A DNA stretch of 64,000 nucleotides from Clostridia bacterium (GTDB lineage Bacteria; Bacillota; Clostridia; Oscillospirales; Acutalibacteraceae). Position numbers and translations under genes: made by a program. The first letter of the stretch is position 1; every line of letters begins with the position of its first letter. The notes under the pieces were generated by a model. The model was not told where the DNA came from. It saw only the letters and a list, made by a program, of their open reading frames with translations, and did not search any database. Shown in pieces: positions 44,430-52,912 of the stretch. The DNA lies in assembly GCA_017537365.1 (NCBI GenBank), contig JAFYKZ010000010.1:89207-153206 (forward strand), given 5' to 3'.

Positions 44430-45383
44430 TTATTTCGCTAAATTATTAACTTCTTCTCCGTTTAAAAATTTTTCTAAAATTTCATAAACCAGTTTTACCA
44501 AACGCTCTCTCGTTGCTCTTGGTGCCCAAGCGATATGGGGTGTTATGGTAAGATTTTCTATTTTTTCTAAATCGCTAGCCTTATCCATGGGCTCCATTTT
44601 TAAAACATCTACCGCCGCGCCCGATAGTTTACCTATTTCAAGCGCATTTTTTAAAGCGTTTTCATCAACAACGCCGCCGCGAGAAGTATTTATGAAAAAA
44701 GCACCATCTTTCATTTTTGAAAATGCTTTTTCATTCATTAAATCGGCAGTTTGCTCGGTTAGAGGACAATGAACGGTTACAATATCGCTTTTTTGCAAAA
44801 GTTCATCTAACGAAACAAAAACCGTATTTTCATAAGGTCTCGGCGTTCTGGTATGCACTATAACATTTAAACCAAATCCCTCAGCCGCTTTTTTAACCGC
44901 TTTACCAATACTACCAAAGCCTATAATTCCTAAGGTTTTACCATAAATTTCATCGGCATCAAAATTCAAAGCCGCAAATATAGGAGAGTTTTTCCAGCCG
45001 CCCTCTTTAACAAATGAATTATACTCAGCAGTTTTGGTATAATGCATTAAAATATAAGCCATAACCTGCTGGCAAACGGCATTGGTTGAATAACCACTGG
45101 CATTGCAAACAGTTATTCCTCGCTTTTTAGCCTCTATGATATCGACATTGTTATATCCTGTGGCGCAAGTACCAATATATTTAAGCCGAGGCGCTTTATC
45201 CATAACCTCGGCATCAATTAAAACCTTATTGCAAAGTATAACATCAACATCTTCGACCTGATTTAAAAGCTCTTTCCTTGATATGTTTTCAAACTTTAAA
45301 AAATCTCCTAAATTCTCGAACAAATCAAGCGAAATATCATTTTTATAAACAAGCGCGCTAGCTTCTGTTAGAAGTATTTTCAT
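44430..45383 (-). CDS. D-2-hydroxyacid dehydrogenase
   Basis: 317 aa. NAD-binding GKTLGIIGFGSIGKAVKKAAEGFGLNVIVHTR; substrate-site Arg in FINTSRGGVVDENAL; Glu in DVLKMEPMD; and the catalytic His in NLTITPHIAWAPRATRER. It is closest to glycerate/phosphoglycerate-type dehydrogenases; the substrate is uncertain. AAAGG precedes the ATG. It overlaps the DUF896 gene upstream by 26 bases. Confidence 0.9.
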   Translation of the reverse strand: MKILLTEASALVYKNDISLDLFENLGDFLKFENISRKELLNQVEDVDVILCNKVLIDAEVMDKAPRLKYIGTCATGYNNVDIIEAKKRGITVCNASGYSTNAVCQQVMAYILMHYTKTAEYNSFVKEGGWKNSPIFAALNFDADEIYGKTLGIIGFGSIGKAVKKAAEGFGLNVIVHTRTPRPYENTVFVSLDELLQKSDIVTVHCPLTEQTADLMNEKAFSKMKDGAFFINTSRGGVVDENALKNALEIGKLSGAAVDVLKMEPMDKASDLEKIENLTITPHIAWAPRATRERLVKLVYEILEKFLNGEEVNNLAK

Positions 45384-45582
45384 CTTTTTGAGTTACCTTT
45401 CGTTTAGTACCATCAGGCTCAACAATATAGGTATTTTCAAGCTGAGAAACAAGACTTCGCTTAAAGCCATCAATATATTCTCTTCTTAAAACACTTTGTT
45501 CTTCAAGTTCTGCTTCGGTCAATCCTACTTCTTTTTTCTTTCGGGCGAGTTCATTTATTCTGTCTATCTTTTCCTGTGTCAT
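45358..45582 (-). CDS. DUF896 (YnzC) family protein
   Basis: 74 aa. It shows ERIDRINELARKKKEVGLTEAELEEQ-type sequence followed by LRREYIDGFKRSLVSQLENTYIV, the full DUF896 signature of a two-helix hairpin with a tail. B. subtilis YnzC belongs to the SOS-regulated yneA operon, but here no SOS box is seen nearby. Role unknown. Confidence 0.88.
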   Translation of the reverse strand: MTQEKIDRINELARKKKEVGLTEAELEEQSVLRREYIDGFKRSLVSQLENTYIVEPDGTKRKVTQKDENTSNRS

Positions 45583-45585
45583 AAC

Positions 45586-46185
45586 TTAAATCTCATTTCT
45601 GCCCTCTAAGGCTCTTGCTAATGTATATTCATCAGCGTATTCAAGGTCGCTTCCAACCGGTATACCGTAAGCCAAGCGGGTAACTTTAATACCCATAGGC
45701 TTAACAAGACGGGAAATATAACTGGCAGTGGCTTCGCCCTCAACAGTTGGGTTAGTTGCCATTATAAGCTCGGTTACCTCTCCGCTCGAAAGCCTTGCCA
45801 TAAGTTCTTTAATTTTAAGCTGGTCGGGTCCGATATTATCAAGAGGCGAAATAACCCCGTGAAGCACATGGTAAACTCCGCTATATTCCCTTGTTCTTTC
45901 AAACGCCATAACATCCTTAGGCTCTGCAACAACACATATTACCGAACGGTCTCGCGCACTATCCGAACAAATTCCGCAGGTTTCCATATCAGTAAACGCC
46001 TGACAAACCTTACAAAAATGAATTTTTCTGCGAGCATTAACAAGCGCCTCTGCAAACTTCTCAGCTCTTTCGGGCGGTTGCTCTAAAATATTATAAGCTA
46101 AACGCTGAGCGGTTTTTCTGCCAATACCCGGCAAACGCTCAAATTGAGAAATAAGCTCGGTTAAGGGTACAATATTATTGTTCAT
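45586..46185 (-). CDS. recR: Recombination mediator RecR
   Basis: 199 aa. A helix-hairpin-helix ([24 protein letters not shown]), a Cys4 zinc finger ([16 protein letters not shown]), the Toprim domain ([44 protein letters not shown]) and C-terminal [28 protein letters not shown]. It loads RecA with RecF/RecO. Three bases after ybaB, in the conserved dnaX-ybaB-recR order. Confidence 0.97.
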   Translation of the reverse strand: MNNNIVPLTELISQFERLPGIGRKTAQRLAYNILEQPPERAEKFAEALVNARRKIHFCKVCQAFTDMETCGICSDSARDRSVICVVAEPKDVMAFERTREYSGVYHVLHGVISPLDNIGPDQLKIKELMARLSSGEVTELIMATNPTVEGEATASYISRLVKPMGIKVTRLAYGIPVGSDLEYADEYTLARALEGRNEI

Positions 46186-46188
46186 ATC

Positions 46189-46530
46189 TTAAAAAAGTCC
46201 CGGTATATTAAGTCCGCCTGTTATGGCGCCCATTTCTTCCTCTGAGGTCTTAATAGCATTGGTTATAGCCTCGTTAACTGCAACCGTAATCAAATCCTCT
46301 AACATCTCAGGGTCTTCGGGGTCTACTGCATCAGGATTAATCTTAATATTCTTGATTAAATGCTTACCGTCAACCGTAACCTCTATCATACCGCCGCCAG
46401 AGGTTGCGGTATATTCACGCTCTTCGAGGTCTGCTTGCAAATTAGCCATATCCTCTTGCATTTTTTGAGCCTGCTTTAACATTTGATTCATATTTCCCGG
46501 ACCACCGGAATTAGGTATTCTTACTTTCAT
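46189..46530 (-). CDS. YbaB/EbfC family nucleoid-associated protein
   Basis: 113 aa. MKVRIPNSGGPGNMNQMLKQAQKMQEDMANLQADLEEREYTATSGGGMIEVTVDGKHLIKNIKINPDAVD is characteristic of YbaB/EbfC, a dimeric DNA-binding tweezer-shaped protein. AAGGAG precedes the ATG; 12 bases after dnaX. Confidence 0.95.
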   Translation of the reverse strand: MKVRIPNSGGPGNMNQMLKQAQKMQEDMANLQADLEEREYTATSGGGMIEVTVDGKHLIKNIKINPDAVDPEDPEMLEDLITVAVNEAITNAIKTSEEEMGAITGGLNIPGLF

Positions 46531-46542
46531 TTTTCATTCTCC

Positions 46543-48159
46543 TTAGTTTATTTCAAGTGTTTTAAGCTTTGCCGCGAGTGCAGTTAACGGGTCAGCCTCG
46601 CTTATTTTCTCAGCCTTACTGTAAGGTCCTAATTTGTAAACCTTTCCGAGCACCTTTTCTGCGGCTTTTCTTATACTGTCCTTATGTCTTCCGTCGCCCG
46701 TATTTATAAGCGACCTGAACTGAGAGTTTGGCGCATCTATTAAAAGATATTCACCCTTAATATAAGCCTTAGAGCCTGCAAGCACTCCGCAAATAAGCGG
46801 ATTTTCCACCCTTACAAGACTTAAAATATCATCCCATCTTTCAACCTGTCCGTCTGCATTTTCTGAAACCTCTTCCTCTGAAATTTCAGGTTCCGCAGGC
46901 GGCTCGTATTCGCTAATTGGAGGAGGAATTTCCTCTGGCTCCTCATTTTTAGTTTCGGCAATCGGTTGTTTTATAACCTCAGTTTTTAAGGTTCTATCAA
47001 CCGCCGATTTAGGTTTTGACTGAACACCCGCTTCAAGCAAGCTAATTCTCTTTTCAAGAGAAGCTATATCAACCGAAAGCTCGGGGTTACACATCTTAAT
47101 TACCGCCATTTCCATTTCGCAACGGCGGTTTCCTGACTGCATTGCAGGAGAAGCTGCTTGAAGCACCGACAAACAATACATTATATCCTTAATCGAATGT
47201 TCATTTGCCTGAGCCTTTAACATTTCAAGCTTTTTAGCCGAACAAACTATCGGAAGCTTGTTTCCTTTTATGGTTTTAACTATCATCAAATCGCGATAAT
47301 GCTCGGTTAAGCCCGAAAGCAGTCTCTGCATATCAACCGAAGAATTATGAAGACTGTCTATCAAAAGCAATGCCTGTTCAGTATCCTGATTTTTAATAGC
47401 CTCACTCATTTCCAAAAGATAATCATTACCCGCCATAGCGCATACTGTTTCAACCACAGACTCATCAATATCTTTTGAATTTGAAGCGCATAAATCAAGA
47501 ATAGAAAGAGCGTCTCTCATACCGCCGTCTGCCGCGGCAGCAATCAATGTTGCCGCATCGCTTGTTACAGTTAAGCCCTCTTTTTCAGCAATAAACTGAA
47601 TTCTTTCGCAAATTTTTTCGTTATCTATTCTTCTGAAATCAAATCTTTGGCAACGCGAAAGAATAGTTGCGGGAAGCTTATGCACCTCGGTTGTAGCTAA
47701 AATGAAAATAACATGCTCGGGAGGCTCTTCTAAGGTTTTTAAAAGAGCATTAAATGCTCCTGAACTTAGCATATGAACCTCGTCTATAATATAAACTCTG
47801 TATTTTGAAGAAGCAGGAGTGAAATTTATAAGCTCTCTAAGCTCTCTTATATTATCAACACCGTTATTTGAAGCCGCGTCTATTTCAACTATATCGGTAT
47901 TATCGCCTTCCAGTATCGCTTTGCAACTTTCACATTCTAAGCAAGGGTCTCCGGCTTTACTATCTAAACAGTTAACCGCATTAGCCAAAATCTTAGCACA
48001 ACTGGTTTTACCGGTTCCCCTCGTTCCCGTAAAAAGATAAGCATGAACGGTTTTACCTTCCGAAAGCTCGTTTTTAAGGGTTTCGGTTATATGCTCTTGA
48101 CCTATAACATCAGAAAAAGTTCTCGGTCTGTATTTACGGTAAAGCGCCTGATAAGCCAT
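46543..48159 (-). CDS. dnaX: DNA polymerase III subunit gamma/tau
   Basis: 538 aa. Residues 1-220 form the AAA+ clamp loader: YRKYRPRTFSDVIGQEHI, Walker A GTRGTGKTSCAKILA, zinc Cys C-x8-C-x2-C-x2-C around CLDSKAGDPCLECESC, DEVHML and sensor ILATTEVHKLPATILSRCQRFDFRRI. A Glu/Pro-rich linker (about 385-430) precedes the C-terminal domain that meets the polymerase. GAGGTGA precedes the ATG. No slippery heptamer was identified, so a shortened gamma form is not predicted. Confidence 0.97.
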   Translation of the reverse strand: MAYQALYRKYRPRTFSDVIGQEHITETLKNELSEGKTVHAYLFTGTRGTGKTSCAKILANAVNCLDSKAGDPCLECESCKAILEGDNTDIVEIDAASNNGVDNIRELRELINFTPASSKYRVYIIDEVHMLSSGAFNALLKTLEEPPEHVIFILATTEVHKLPATILSRCQRFDFRRIDNEKICERIQFIAEKEGLTVTSDAATLIAAAADGGMRDALSILDLCASNSKDIDESVVETVCAMAGNDYLLEMSEAIKNQDTEQALLLIDSLHNSSVDMQRLLSGLTEHYRDLMIVKTIKGNKLPIVCSAKKLEMLKAQANEHSIKDIMYCLSVLQAASPAMQSGNRRCEMEMAVIKMCNPELSVDIASLEKRISLLEAGVQSKPKSAVDRTLKTEVIKQPIAETKNEEPEEIPPPISEYEPPAEPEISEEEVSENADGQVERWDDILSLVRVENPLICGVLAGSKAYIKGEYLLIDAPNSQFRSLINTGDGRHKDSIRKAAEKVLGKVYKLGPYSKAEKISEADPLTALAAKLKTLEIN

Positions 48160-48207
48160 AAATTTTTCACCTCATTTTATCAGATAAATTTTTATATAAA
48201 ATATTAA

Positions 48208-48347
48208 TTGCGTGCCTAAGTGTACGAATGAACCGATTGACTGCGGCGCACAGGAAAAACCACTTAATGCTGCTCGGTTCCCCGCCTGACATGGTTCGTA
48301 GCATCCCGTCGCACAGGACCCGCTCATTCGCACACTTAGGCACGCAC
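48208..48347 (-). ncRNA. ffs: Signal recognition particle RNA (small bacterial type)
   Basis: A long hairpin of about 136 bases, ends GCGTGCCTAAGTGT / ACACTTAGGCACGC. On the minus strand the apical part reads ACCATGTCAGG, CGG-GGAA-CCG, AGCAGCATTAAGT, which is the SRP helix 8 with the GGAA tetraloop and the asymmetric loop that binds Ffh. An Alu domain is not evident, so this is the short form. It lies directly upstream of dnaX, a common arrangement. Confidence 0.9.
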
Positions 48348-48363
48348 ATTTCACTACTTTATA

Positions 48364-48392
48364 AGTTTACCACAAAACCATTTTTTTTACAA
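48364..48392 (-). promoter_or_regulatory. Promoter of SRP RNA
   Basis: Minus strand TTGTAA (48392-48387), a 17-base spacer, TAAACT (48369-48364), start near 48357, about ten bases before the RNA. Confidence 0.45.
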
Positions 48393-48479
48393 TACCTAAA
48401 TATAAAATATTGAAAAATTTTATATTTACTGATATAATAATAAAGAATACAATTTTACATTGGAGAATTATATTAAAAT

Positions 48480-49013
48480 ATGATAACAGAAAAATGGGAT
48501 ATTCTTGATGAAAACGGTACTCCAACCGGAAAAACCGCTTTTAGAGGCAGGCAGTTTTTAAAAAGCGGTGAATTTCATCTTGTTGTTCATATTTGGATTT
48601 TTTCGCCTGACGGGAAAATCTTAATACAGCGTCGCTCAGAAACCAAACCCTTAATGCCGGGTGAATGGGCGGCAACGGGAGGCGCGGCTATTTCGGGTGA
48701 AAACTCGTTTTCTGCCGCTTCCAGAGAACTTGCAGAAGAACTTGGCATTTTCTCAACCAGAAAAACCTTGAAAAAAGCTTTTCGCATTAAAAGGCGCAAT
48801 TCCTTGCTTGATGTATGGCTTATTTGCTCCGATGTTCCTATTGATAAGCTAACTTTGCAGGAATCAGAGGTTGCCGAGGCTAAATGGGTTTCGTTGGAGG
48901 AACTTAAAAAAATGATAAGTAACGGCAACTTCCATAATTACGGAAGTGAATACTTTAAACGCGTTTTTGAAAAGATTGAAGAAAACAGAAAGGTAGCGTT
49001 TTATAAAAAATGA
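48480..49013 (+). CDS. Nudix hydrolase (IPP-isomerase-like subgroup)
   Basis: 177 aa. The lead MITEKWDILDENGTPTGK and HLVVHIWIFSPDGKILIQRRS are typical of the Nudix subgroup resembling isopentenyl diphosphate isomerase; the Nudix box GGAAISGENSFSAASRELAEELGI has all of the conserved Gly, Glu and Arg positions. The substrate is unknown. A GGAG lies some 14 bases before the ATG, longer than usual. The gene ends ATGA-overlapped with the next gene. Confidence 0.88.
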   Translation: MITEKWDILDENGTPTGKTAFRGRQFLKSGEFHLVVHIWIFSPDGKILIQRRSETKPLMPGEWAATGGAAISGENSFSAASRELAEELGIFSTRKTLKKAFRIKRRNSLLDVWLICSDVPIDKLTLQESEVAEAKWVSLEELKKMISNGNFHNYGSEYFKRVFEKIEENRKVAFYKK

Positions 49014-49948
49014 GTTTAGATATAAAAGGGCTTTCCTGTGTTCATTGCAAAGCCTATATCTTTGAAGAAGATGATATTGTATACTGTCCTGTTTGCGGTG
49101 CACCGCATCACAGGGAATGTTATAATCAGATAGGCCATTGCGCATTAGAAGAACTTCACGGAACTGAAAACGAATATTCAAAAGAAAAAATAGTTTCCTT
49201 AAATCAAGAAAAAGAAGAAAACGAAAAAATCGAAGAAACTAACAATCAGAAAATCGACTACCGTTGCAGAGTTTGCGGTGAGGTATATCCTATAACTGAA
49301 CCTAAATGCCCCGAATGTAACTCCCCGAATTTATCCCGTATCCAAACAGTCGGCGGATTTTATGACCCTTTTGGCGGTGTTAATCCCGATAAGAATTTAG
49401 GAAAAGGTGTTACCGCCTCAGAGGCTGCAAGATTTGTTCTTTCAAATCCGCATAGATATATCCCTAAATTTGATAAGAACAAAAAGATTTCTTGGAACTG
49501 GATGGGATTTTTATTCCCTGCAAATTGGTTGTTTTCAAGAAAAATGTATAAAATAGCTATTCTTGTTGCTGTTTTATTAATTGTATGTCCGTTGCTCAGC
49601 TACCCATTAACATTAAATTTATTTAATCTTGGCGTTTTAGATTCGGAAAATTATTTAAAAATGATGCAATTAATGATAGAAATTATTCCTAAAATAAATC
49701 CTCTTGCAATTCTTGCATCATATATCGGTATAGCTATTCAGTTATCTGTAAGGCTTGTTTGTGGATTATTTGGAGACCGCTGGTATAGAAACTATACCAT
49801 AAACACTATAAGCGAAATTAAAACCAAATCGGATAAAGATACCATAAATGAAGCTTTTCGCAAAAAAGGCGGTATAAACTTTTATGCATTTATGTTAAGC
49901 TTTTTTGCAATAAACTATCTCCCGCAAATAATTTTATCATTAATTTAA
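49010..49948 (+). CDS. Prokaryotic RING-like/zinc-ribbon membrane protein
   Basis: 312 aa. The N-terminal Prok-RING-like domain (about 10-48: CVHCKAYIFEEDDIVYCPVCGAPHHRECY) holds eight Cys/His ligands in a RING-type order, then a charged linker, a zinc ribbon (CRVCGEVYPITEPKCPECNSP, about 86-106), and a membrane region with DUF2628-like FLFPANWLFSRKMYK and three or four helices. It may sort or bind proteins at the membrane. Start by ATGA overlap with the Nudix gene. Confidence 0.75.
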   Translation: MSLDIKGLSCVHCKAYIFEEDDIVYCPVCGAPHHRECYNQIGHCALEELHGTENEYSKEKIVSLNQEKEENEKIEETNNQKIDYRCRVCGEVYPITEPKCPECNSPNLSRIQTVGGFYDPFGGVNPDKNLGKGVTASEAARFVLSNPHRYIPKFDKNKKISWNWMGFLFPANWLFSRKMYKIAILVAVLLIVCPLLSYPLTLNLFNLGVLDSENYLKMMQLMIEIIPKINPLAILASYIGIAIQLSVRLVCGLFGDRWYRNYTINTISEIKTKSDKDTINEAFRKKGGINFYAFMLSFFAINYLPQIILSLI

Positions 49949-49961
49949 CGAGGAAATTTTT

Positions 49962-50831
49962 ATGAGAATAAAAAAAGCTATTATACCTGCGGCAGGTTTA
50001 GGCACCAGAGTTTTACCTGCAACCAAAGCAATGCCAAAGGAAATGCTTCCTATTGTTGATAAACCCGCTATTCAATACATAGTTGAAGAGGCGGTTAAAG
50101 CAGGTATAACTGACATTTTAATTATAACCAACCGCGGAAAAGGTGTTATTGAAGACCATTTCGACCATTCTATAGAAATTGAAGAAATGCTCAAAAAAAG
50201 AGGCAAAACAAAAGAGCTTGAAACCCTTGAAAACATTTCAAACCTTGCAAATATTTATTTTCTTCGCCAAAAAGAAACCAAGGGTTTGGGAGATGCTGTG
50301 CTCAGAGCCAAAAGCTTCGTTGGAGATGAGCCATTTGCCGTGCTTTACGGGGACGATGTTATAATCGGTGAAATCCCTGCAATTTCCGAGCTTTGCGAAG
50401 CTTATGAGAAATACGGTAAAAGTGTTGTTGGTATTAAAGAGGTTTCAGACGAGCTTATTAAGAAATACAGTTCTATGAAAATCGAGCCTTTAAGTGATAA
50501 AACCTTTAAAATTACCGATATGATAGAAAAGCCCCCGCTGGATAAAAAGTTTTCAAACTATTCAATTCTTGGCCGTTGTATTTTATCAAGCGAAATTTTT
50601 GATATTCTCGAAAAAACTCCGTTTGGTGTTGGCGGAGAGCTTCAGCTTACCGATGCTATGAAGCAGATTGCTATAAGCGAAGGTATGATAGGAATAGATT
50701 TTAGCGGCACTCGCTATGATATGGGCAACAAATTCGGAATTTTAAAAGCTAACATCGAGGTTGGCTTAAATCATCCCGAAACCAAAGACGAGCTTAAAGA
50801 ATATATAAAGGAATTGGCTAAAACACTTTAA
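49962..50831 (+). CDS. galU: UTP-glucose-1-phosphate uridylyltransferase
   Basis: 289 aa. AIIPAAGLGTRVLPATKAMPKEMLPIVDKPAIQYIVEEAV, the UTP-binding start; GLGDAVLRAKSFVGDEPFAVLYGDDVI; and DMIEKPP. It makes UDP-glucose for wall glycans and probably for the polymer cluster at 3-10 kb. GAGG precedes the ATG. Its stop overlaps the next start by one base (TAATG). Confidence 0.95.
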   Translation: MRIKKAIIPAAGLGTRVLPATKAMPKEMLPIVDKPAIQYIVEEAVKAGITDILIITNRGKGVIEDHFDHSIEIEEMLKKRGKTKELETLENISNLANIYFLRQKETKGLGDAVLRAKSFVGDEPFAVLYGDDVIIGEIPAISELCEAYEKYGKSVVGIKEVSDELIKKYSSMKIEPLSDKTFKITDMIEKPPLDKKFSNYSILGRCILSSEIFDILEKTPFGVGGELQLTDAMKQIAISEGMIGIDFSGTRYDMGNKFGILKANIEVGLNHPETKDELKEYIKELAKTL

Positions 50832-51505
50832 TGTATACTTCTCTTTTCTTAGACCTTGATAACACCTTGCTTGATTTTCAAAAAGCAGAAGCCGTTGCGA
50901 TAAAAAAGGTTTTAATATCACATAATTTGCCTCACAGCGAAAAGGATATTAAAACCTATTCCGCAATAAATTTAAGCTATTGGAAAAGATTTGAGCGAGG
51001 TGAAATACCAAAATCAGCTATTTTTGAGGGTAGGTTTGCTACCCTCTTAGAATATTTTGGGACAACAGGCGATATTGAATCTATTTCAAAACAATATTTT
51101 GAGGAATTATCCGAAGGGTATTTTAAGGTAGATTTTGCAGAAGATATATTATGCTATCTGAAATCTCGCGGATATAAGCTTTATGCAACAACAAACGGTA
51201 TAGCTCAAACTCAGTTTAAAAGAATTAAAAATTCTAAAATTGAGCCTTTTTTTGATGCAGTTTTTGTATCAGAAAATGTAGGACATCAAAAACCCAAAAA
51301 AGAATATTTTGAATGTGTTATAAACAATATAGAAGAAAAAGACCGCTCTAAAATGCTAATTATTGGAGACAGCCAAAGCTCTGATATTTTAGGCGGATTA
51401 AATTCAGGCATTGATACTTGCTGGTACAATCCCGAAAATGAGACAGCAAAATATCCCTCAAAATACGAAATCAGTTCTCTTTTAGCTATAAAAACCTTGC
51501 TTTAA
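50831..51505 (+). CDS. HAD hydrolase, YjjG-like nucleotidase
   Basis: 224 aa. Motif I FLDLDNTLLDF, motif II TTNG, motif III Lys in HQKPKKEYFECV and motif IV IIGDSQSSDILGG. The cap domain is of the YjjG/noncanonical pyrimidine nucleotidase type. Translation is coupled to galU. Confidence 0.88.
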   Translation: MYTSLFLDLDNTLLDFQKAEAVAIKKVLISHNLPHSEKDIKTYSAINLSYWKRFERGEIPKSAIFEGRFATLLEYFGTTGDIESISKQYFEELSEGYFKVDFAEDILCYLKSRGYKLYATTNGIAQTQFKRIKNSKIEPFFDAVFVSENVGHQKPKKEYFECVINNIEEKDRSKMLIIGDSQSSDILGGLNSGIDTCWYNPENETAKYPSKYEISSLLAIKTLL

Positions 51506-51556
51506 GCTAAAAATTGAAAAAATTTCATATTTTTTTAAAAATTTTTAATTTTTTTA

Positions 51557-51585
51557 TTGACATTGGACAATGCTATTGATATAAT
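51557..51585 (+). promoter_or_regulatory. Promoter of tRNA-Lys
   Basis: TTGACA (51557-51562), a 17-base spacer, TATAAT (51580-51585). Confidence 0.88.
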
Positions 51586-51602
51586 ATTAAAGCTGTCTAT
51601 TT

Positions 51603-51678
51603 GATTCATTAGCTCAGTTGGCAGAGCACTTGACTTTTAATCAAGGTGTCCGGGGTTCGAATCCCCGATGGATCACCA
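51603..51678 (+). tRNA. tRNA-Lys (anticodon TTT)
   Basis: The acceptor GATTCAT pairs with ATGGATC (one G-U), discriminator A, encoded CCA (51676-51678). The anticodon arm TTGA/TCAA encloses CTTTTAA, giving TTT. Confidence 0.93.
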
Positions 51679-51722
51679 AAAAGCCGAAGCATCCTTTTGG
51701 GTGGTTCGGCTTTTTATTTTTT
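51678..51722 (+). terminator. Terminator after tRNA-Lys
   Basis: AAAAAGCCGAA pairs with TTCGGCTTTTT (51705-51715), followed by ATTTTTT. The heptamer repeat found after three other tRNAs is absent here. Confidence 0.85.
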
Positions 51723-51771
51723 AACAACGGGGATTCGAAGCCTGAGAAAGTTTAAAATCCATTAATCTCAC

Positions 51772-51800
51772 TTGACATTATCTGTCCTTTGGCTTATTAT
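51772..51800 (+). promoter_or_regulatory. Promoter of the cohesin/DUF2752 unit
   Basis: TTGACA (51772-51777), a 17-base spacer, TATTAT (51795-51800). Confidence 0.8.
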
Positions 51801-51834
51801 TAATATATACTTAAAAATCAAGGAGTTTTTAATA

Positions 51835-52485
51835 ATGGAAAAAAGAAATGCAACCATAAAAATCATAGCTATAATTGCAGCCATAGTTTTATTATTAGGC
51901 GCAACTATCGGCGGTGCAATATGGGGATTAAAATTATTGTTTGATGATTCTGCAAAGGATAACAACAGCGATACCTCTATTACCTCCTCTGAAACCGCTT
52001 CAACAAATAATGAAGCAAATTCATCTAATGGTAACGAAGAAGGCAATAACGGCGGTTCTTCAAACGGCGGTTCAGGTCAAACCAGTACCTCGAAAGGTAA
52101 AACCACCACTATTTCTATTGATGATATAAGCACTAAAAAAGGCAAAAAAATCAGTGTTCCTGTTAAAGTAAGCTCTAACCAGGGCTTTATGAGTGCTGTT
52201 GTTGAGGTTAATTATGATACCTCCGCATTAAAATACACCGGATATAAACAGGGTAAGCTATTCTCCGACTTTATGTTTAACAATACCGACGGAAAGGTTA
52301 AATTTATAGTTCTCGGAAACAAGGATGTTAAGAAAGACGGTGTGCTCGTTAATCTCGAATTTGAGGTTATTGCTAAAAACAAGACCACAAAGCTTGATGT
52401 TAATGTTGAGCCGAATATGATAGGAAACCAAAAGGAAGAAATCATTCCGGTTAAGCTTGTAGACGGTTCGGTTAAAATTAAATAA
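51835..52485 (+). CDS. Membrane-anchored cohesin-like protein
   Basis: 216 aa. A basic N-terminus and one transmembrane anchor (about 8-32), a Ser/Asn/Gly-rich linker (38-88), and a C-terminal domain (about 90-216) with the cohesin pattern: ISVPVKVSSNQGFMSAVVEVNYDTSALKYTGYKQGKLF, then KVKFIVLGNKDVKKDGVLVNLEFEVIAK and VKLVDGSVKIK. It would display a single dockerin receptor on the outer face of the membrane. It starts at ATG 51835 with AAGGAG. The dockerin protein at 1393-2838 is a possible partner. DUF2752 follows by eight bases. Confidence 0.72.
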   Translation: MEKRNATIKIIAIIAAIVLLLGATIGGAIWGLKLLFDDSAKDNNSDTSITSSETASTNNEANSSNGNEEGNNGGSSNGGSGQTSTSKGKTTTISIDDISTKKGKKISVPVKVSSNQGFMSAVVEVNYDTSALKYTGYKQGKLFSDFMFNNTDGKVKFIVLGNKDVKKDGVLVNLEFEVIAKNKTTKLDVNVEPNMIGNQKEEIIPVKLVDGSVKIK

Positions 52486-52493
52486 CAACCATT

Positions 52494-52880
52494 ATGGCAA
52501 CTGTTAAATTTAATAAAAAACCGCTTTTAAAAATACTTGCTATAACCCTTTTAATTTTAAGTATAGGATTATTTTATGCATTTTTAGCAAAACAGGGATT
52601 TGCTATTCCTTGCATTTTCAGGCGGTTAACCGGTCTTTTATGTCCAGGTTGCGGAAACACCAGAGCAGTTTTAGCTTTGCTCAGGTTTGATTTTATAAAA
52701 GCCTTTAAATTCAATCCTCTTTTCCCTATTCAGTTTGGATACATTGGTTTTATTTATATCGTTTCCTCTTTAAACTACATAAAAGGAAAAAAATTCCGAT
52801 ACAGTGGAACACCTATTGCGATTGACATTATAGTTATCAGCATAGTTATTGTTGGTACAGTTATAAGAAATATTATATAG
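52494..52880 (+). CDS. DUF2752 membrane protein
   Basis: 128 aa, three hydrophobic segments, with the family motif RLTGLLCPGCGNTRAVLALLRFDFIKAFKFNPL. The CPGCG motif might bind metal. It lies eight bases after the cohesin gene and is probably co-transcribed. Its function is unknown. Confidence 0.85.
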   Translation: MATVKFNKKPLLKILAITLLILSIGLFYAFLAKQGFAIPCIFRRLTGLLCPGCGNTRAVLALLRFDFIKAFKFNPLFPIQFGYIGFIYIVSSLNYIKGKKFRYSGTPIAIDIIVISIVIVGTVIRNII

Positions 52881-52881
52881 C

Positions 52882-52912
52882 AAAACCCTCGATGAAAATC
52901 GAGGGTTTTATT
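52882..52912. terminator. Bidirectional terminator
   Basis: AAAACCCTCGAT pairs with ATCGAGGGTTTT between two converging genes. Confidence 0.87.

Noticed and set aside
46543..48159. Programmed frameshift in dnaX giving a gamma form
   Set aside because: No A6G-type slippery site with hairpin was seen near the middle of the gene.
48167..48413. Three short open frames (48167-48349 minus, 48172-48354 minus, 48228-48413 plus)
   Set aside because: They overlap the SRP RNA hairpin in different frames and strands; the RNA explains the sequence.
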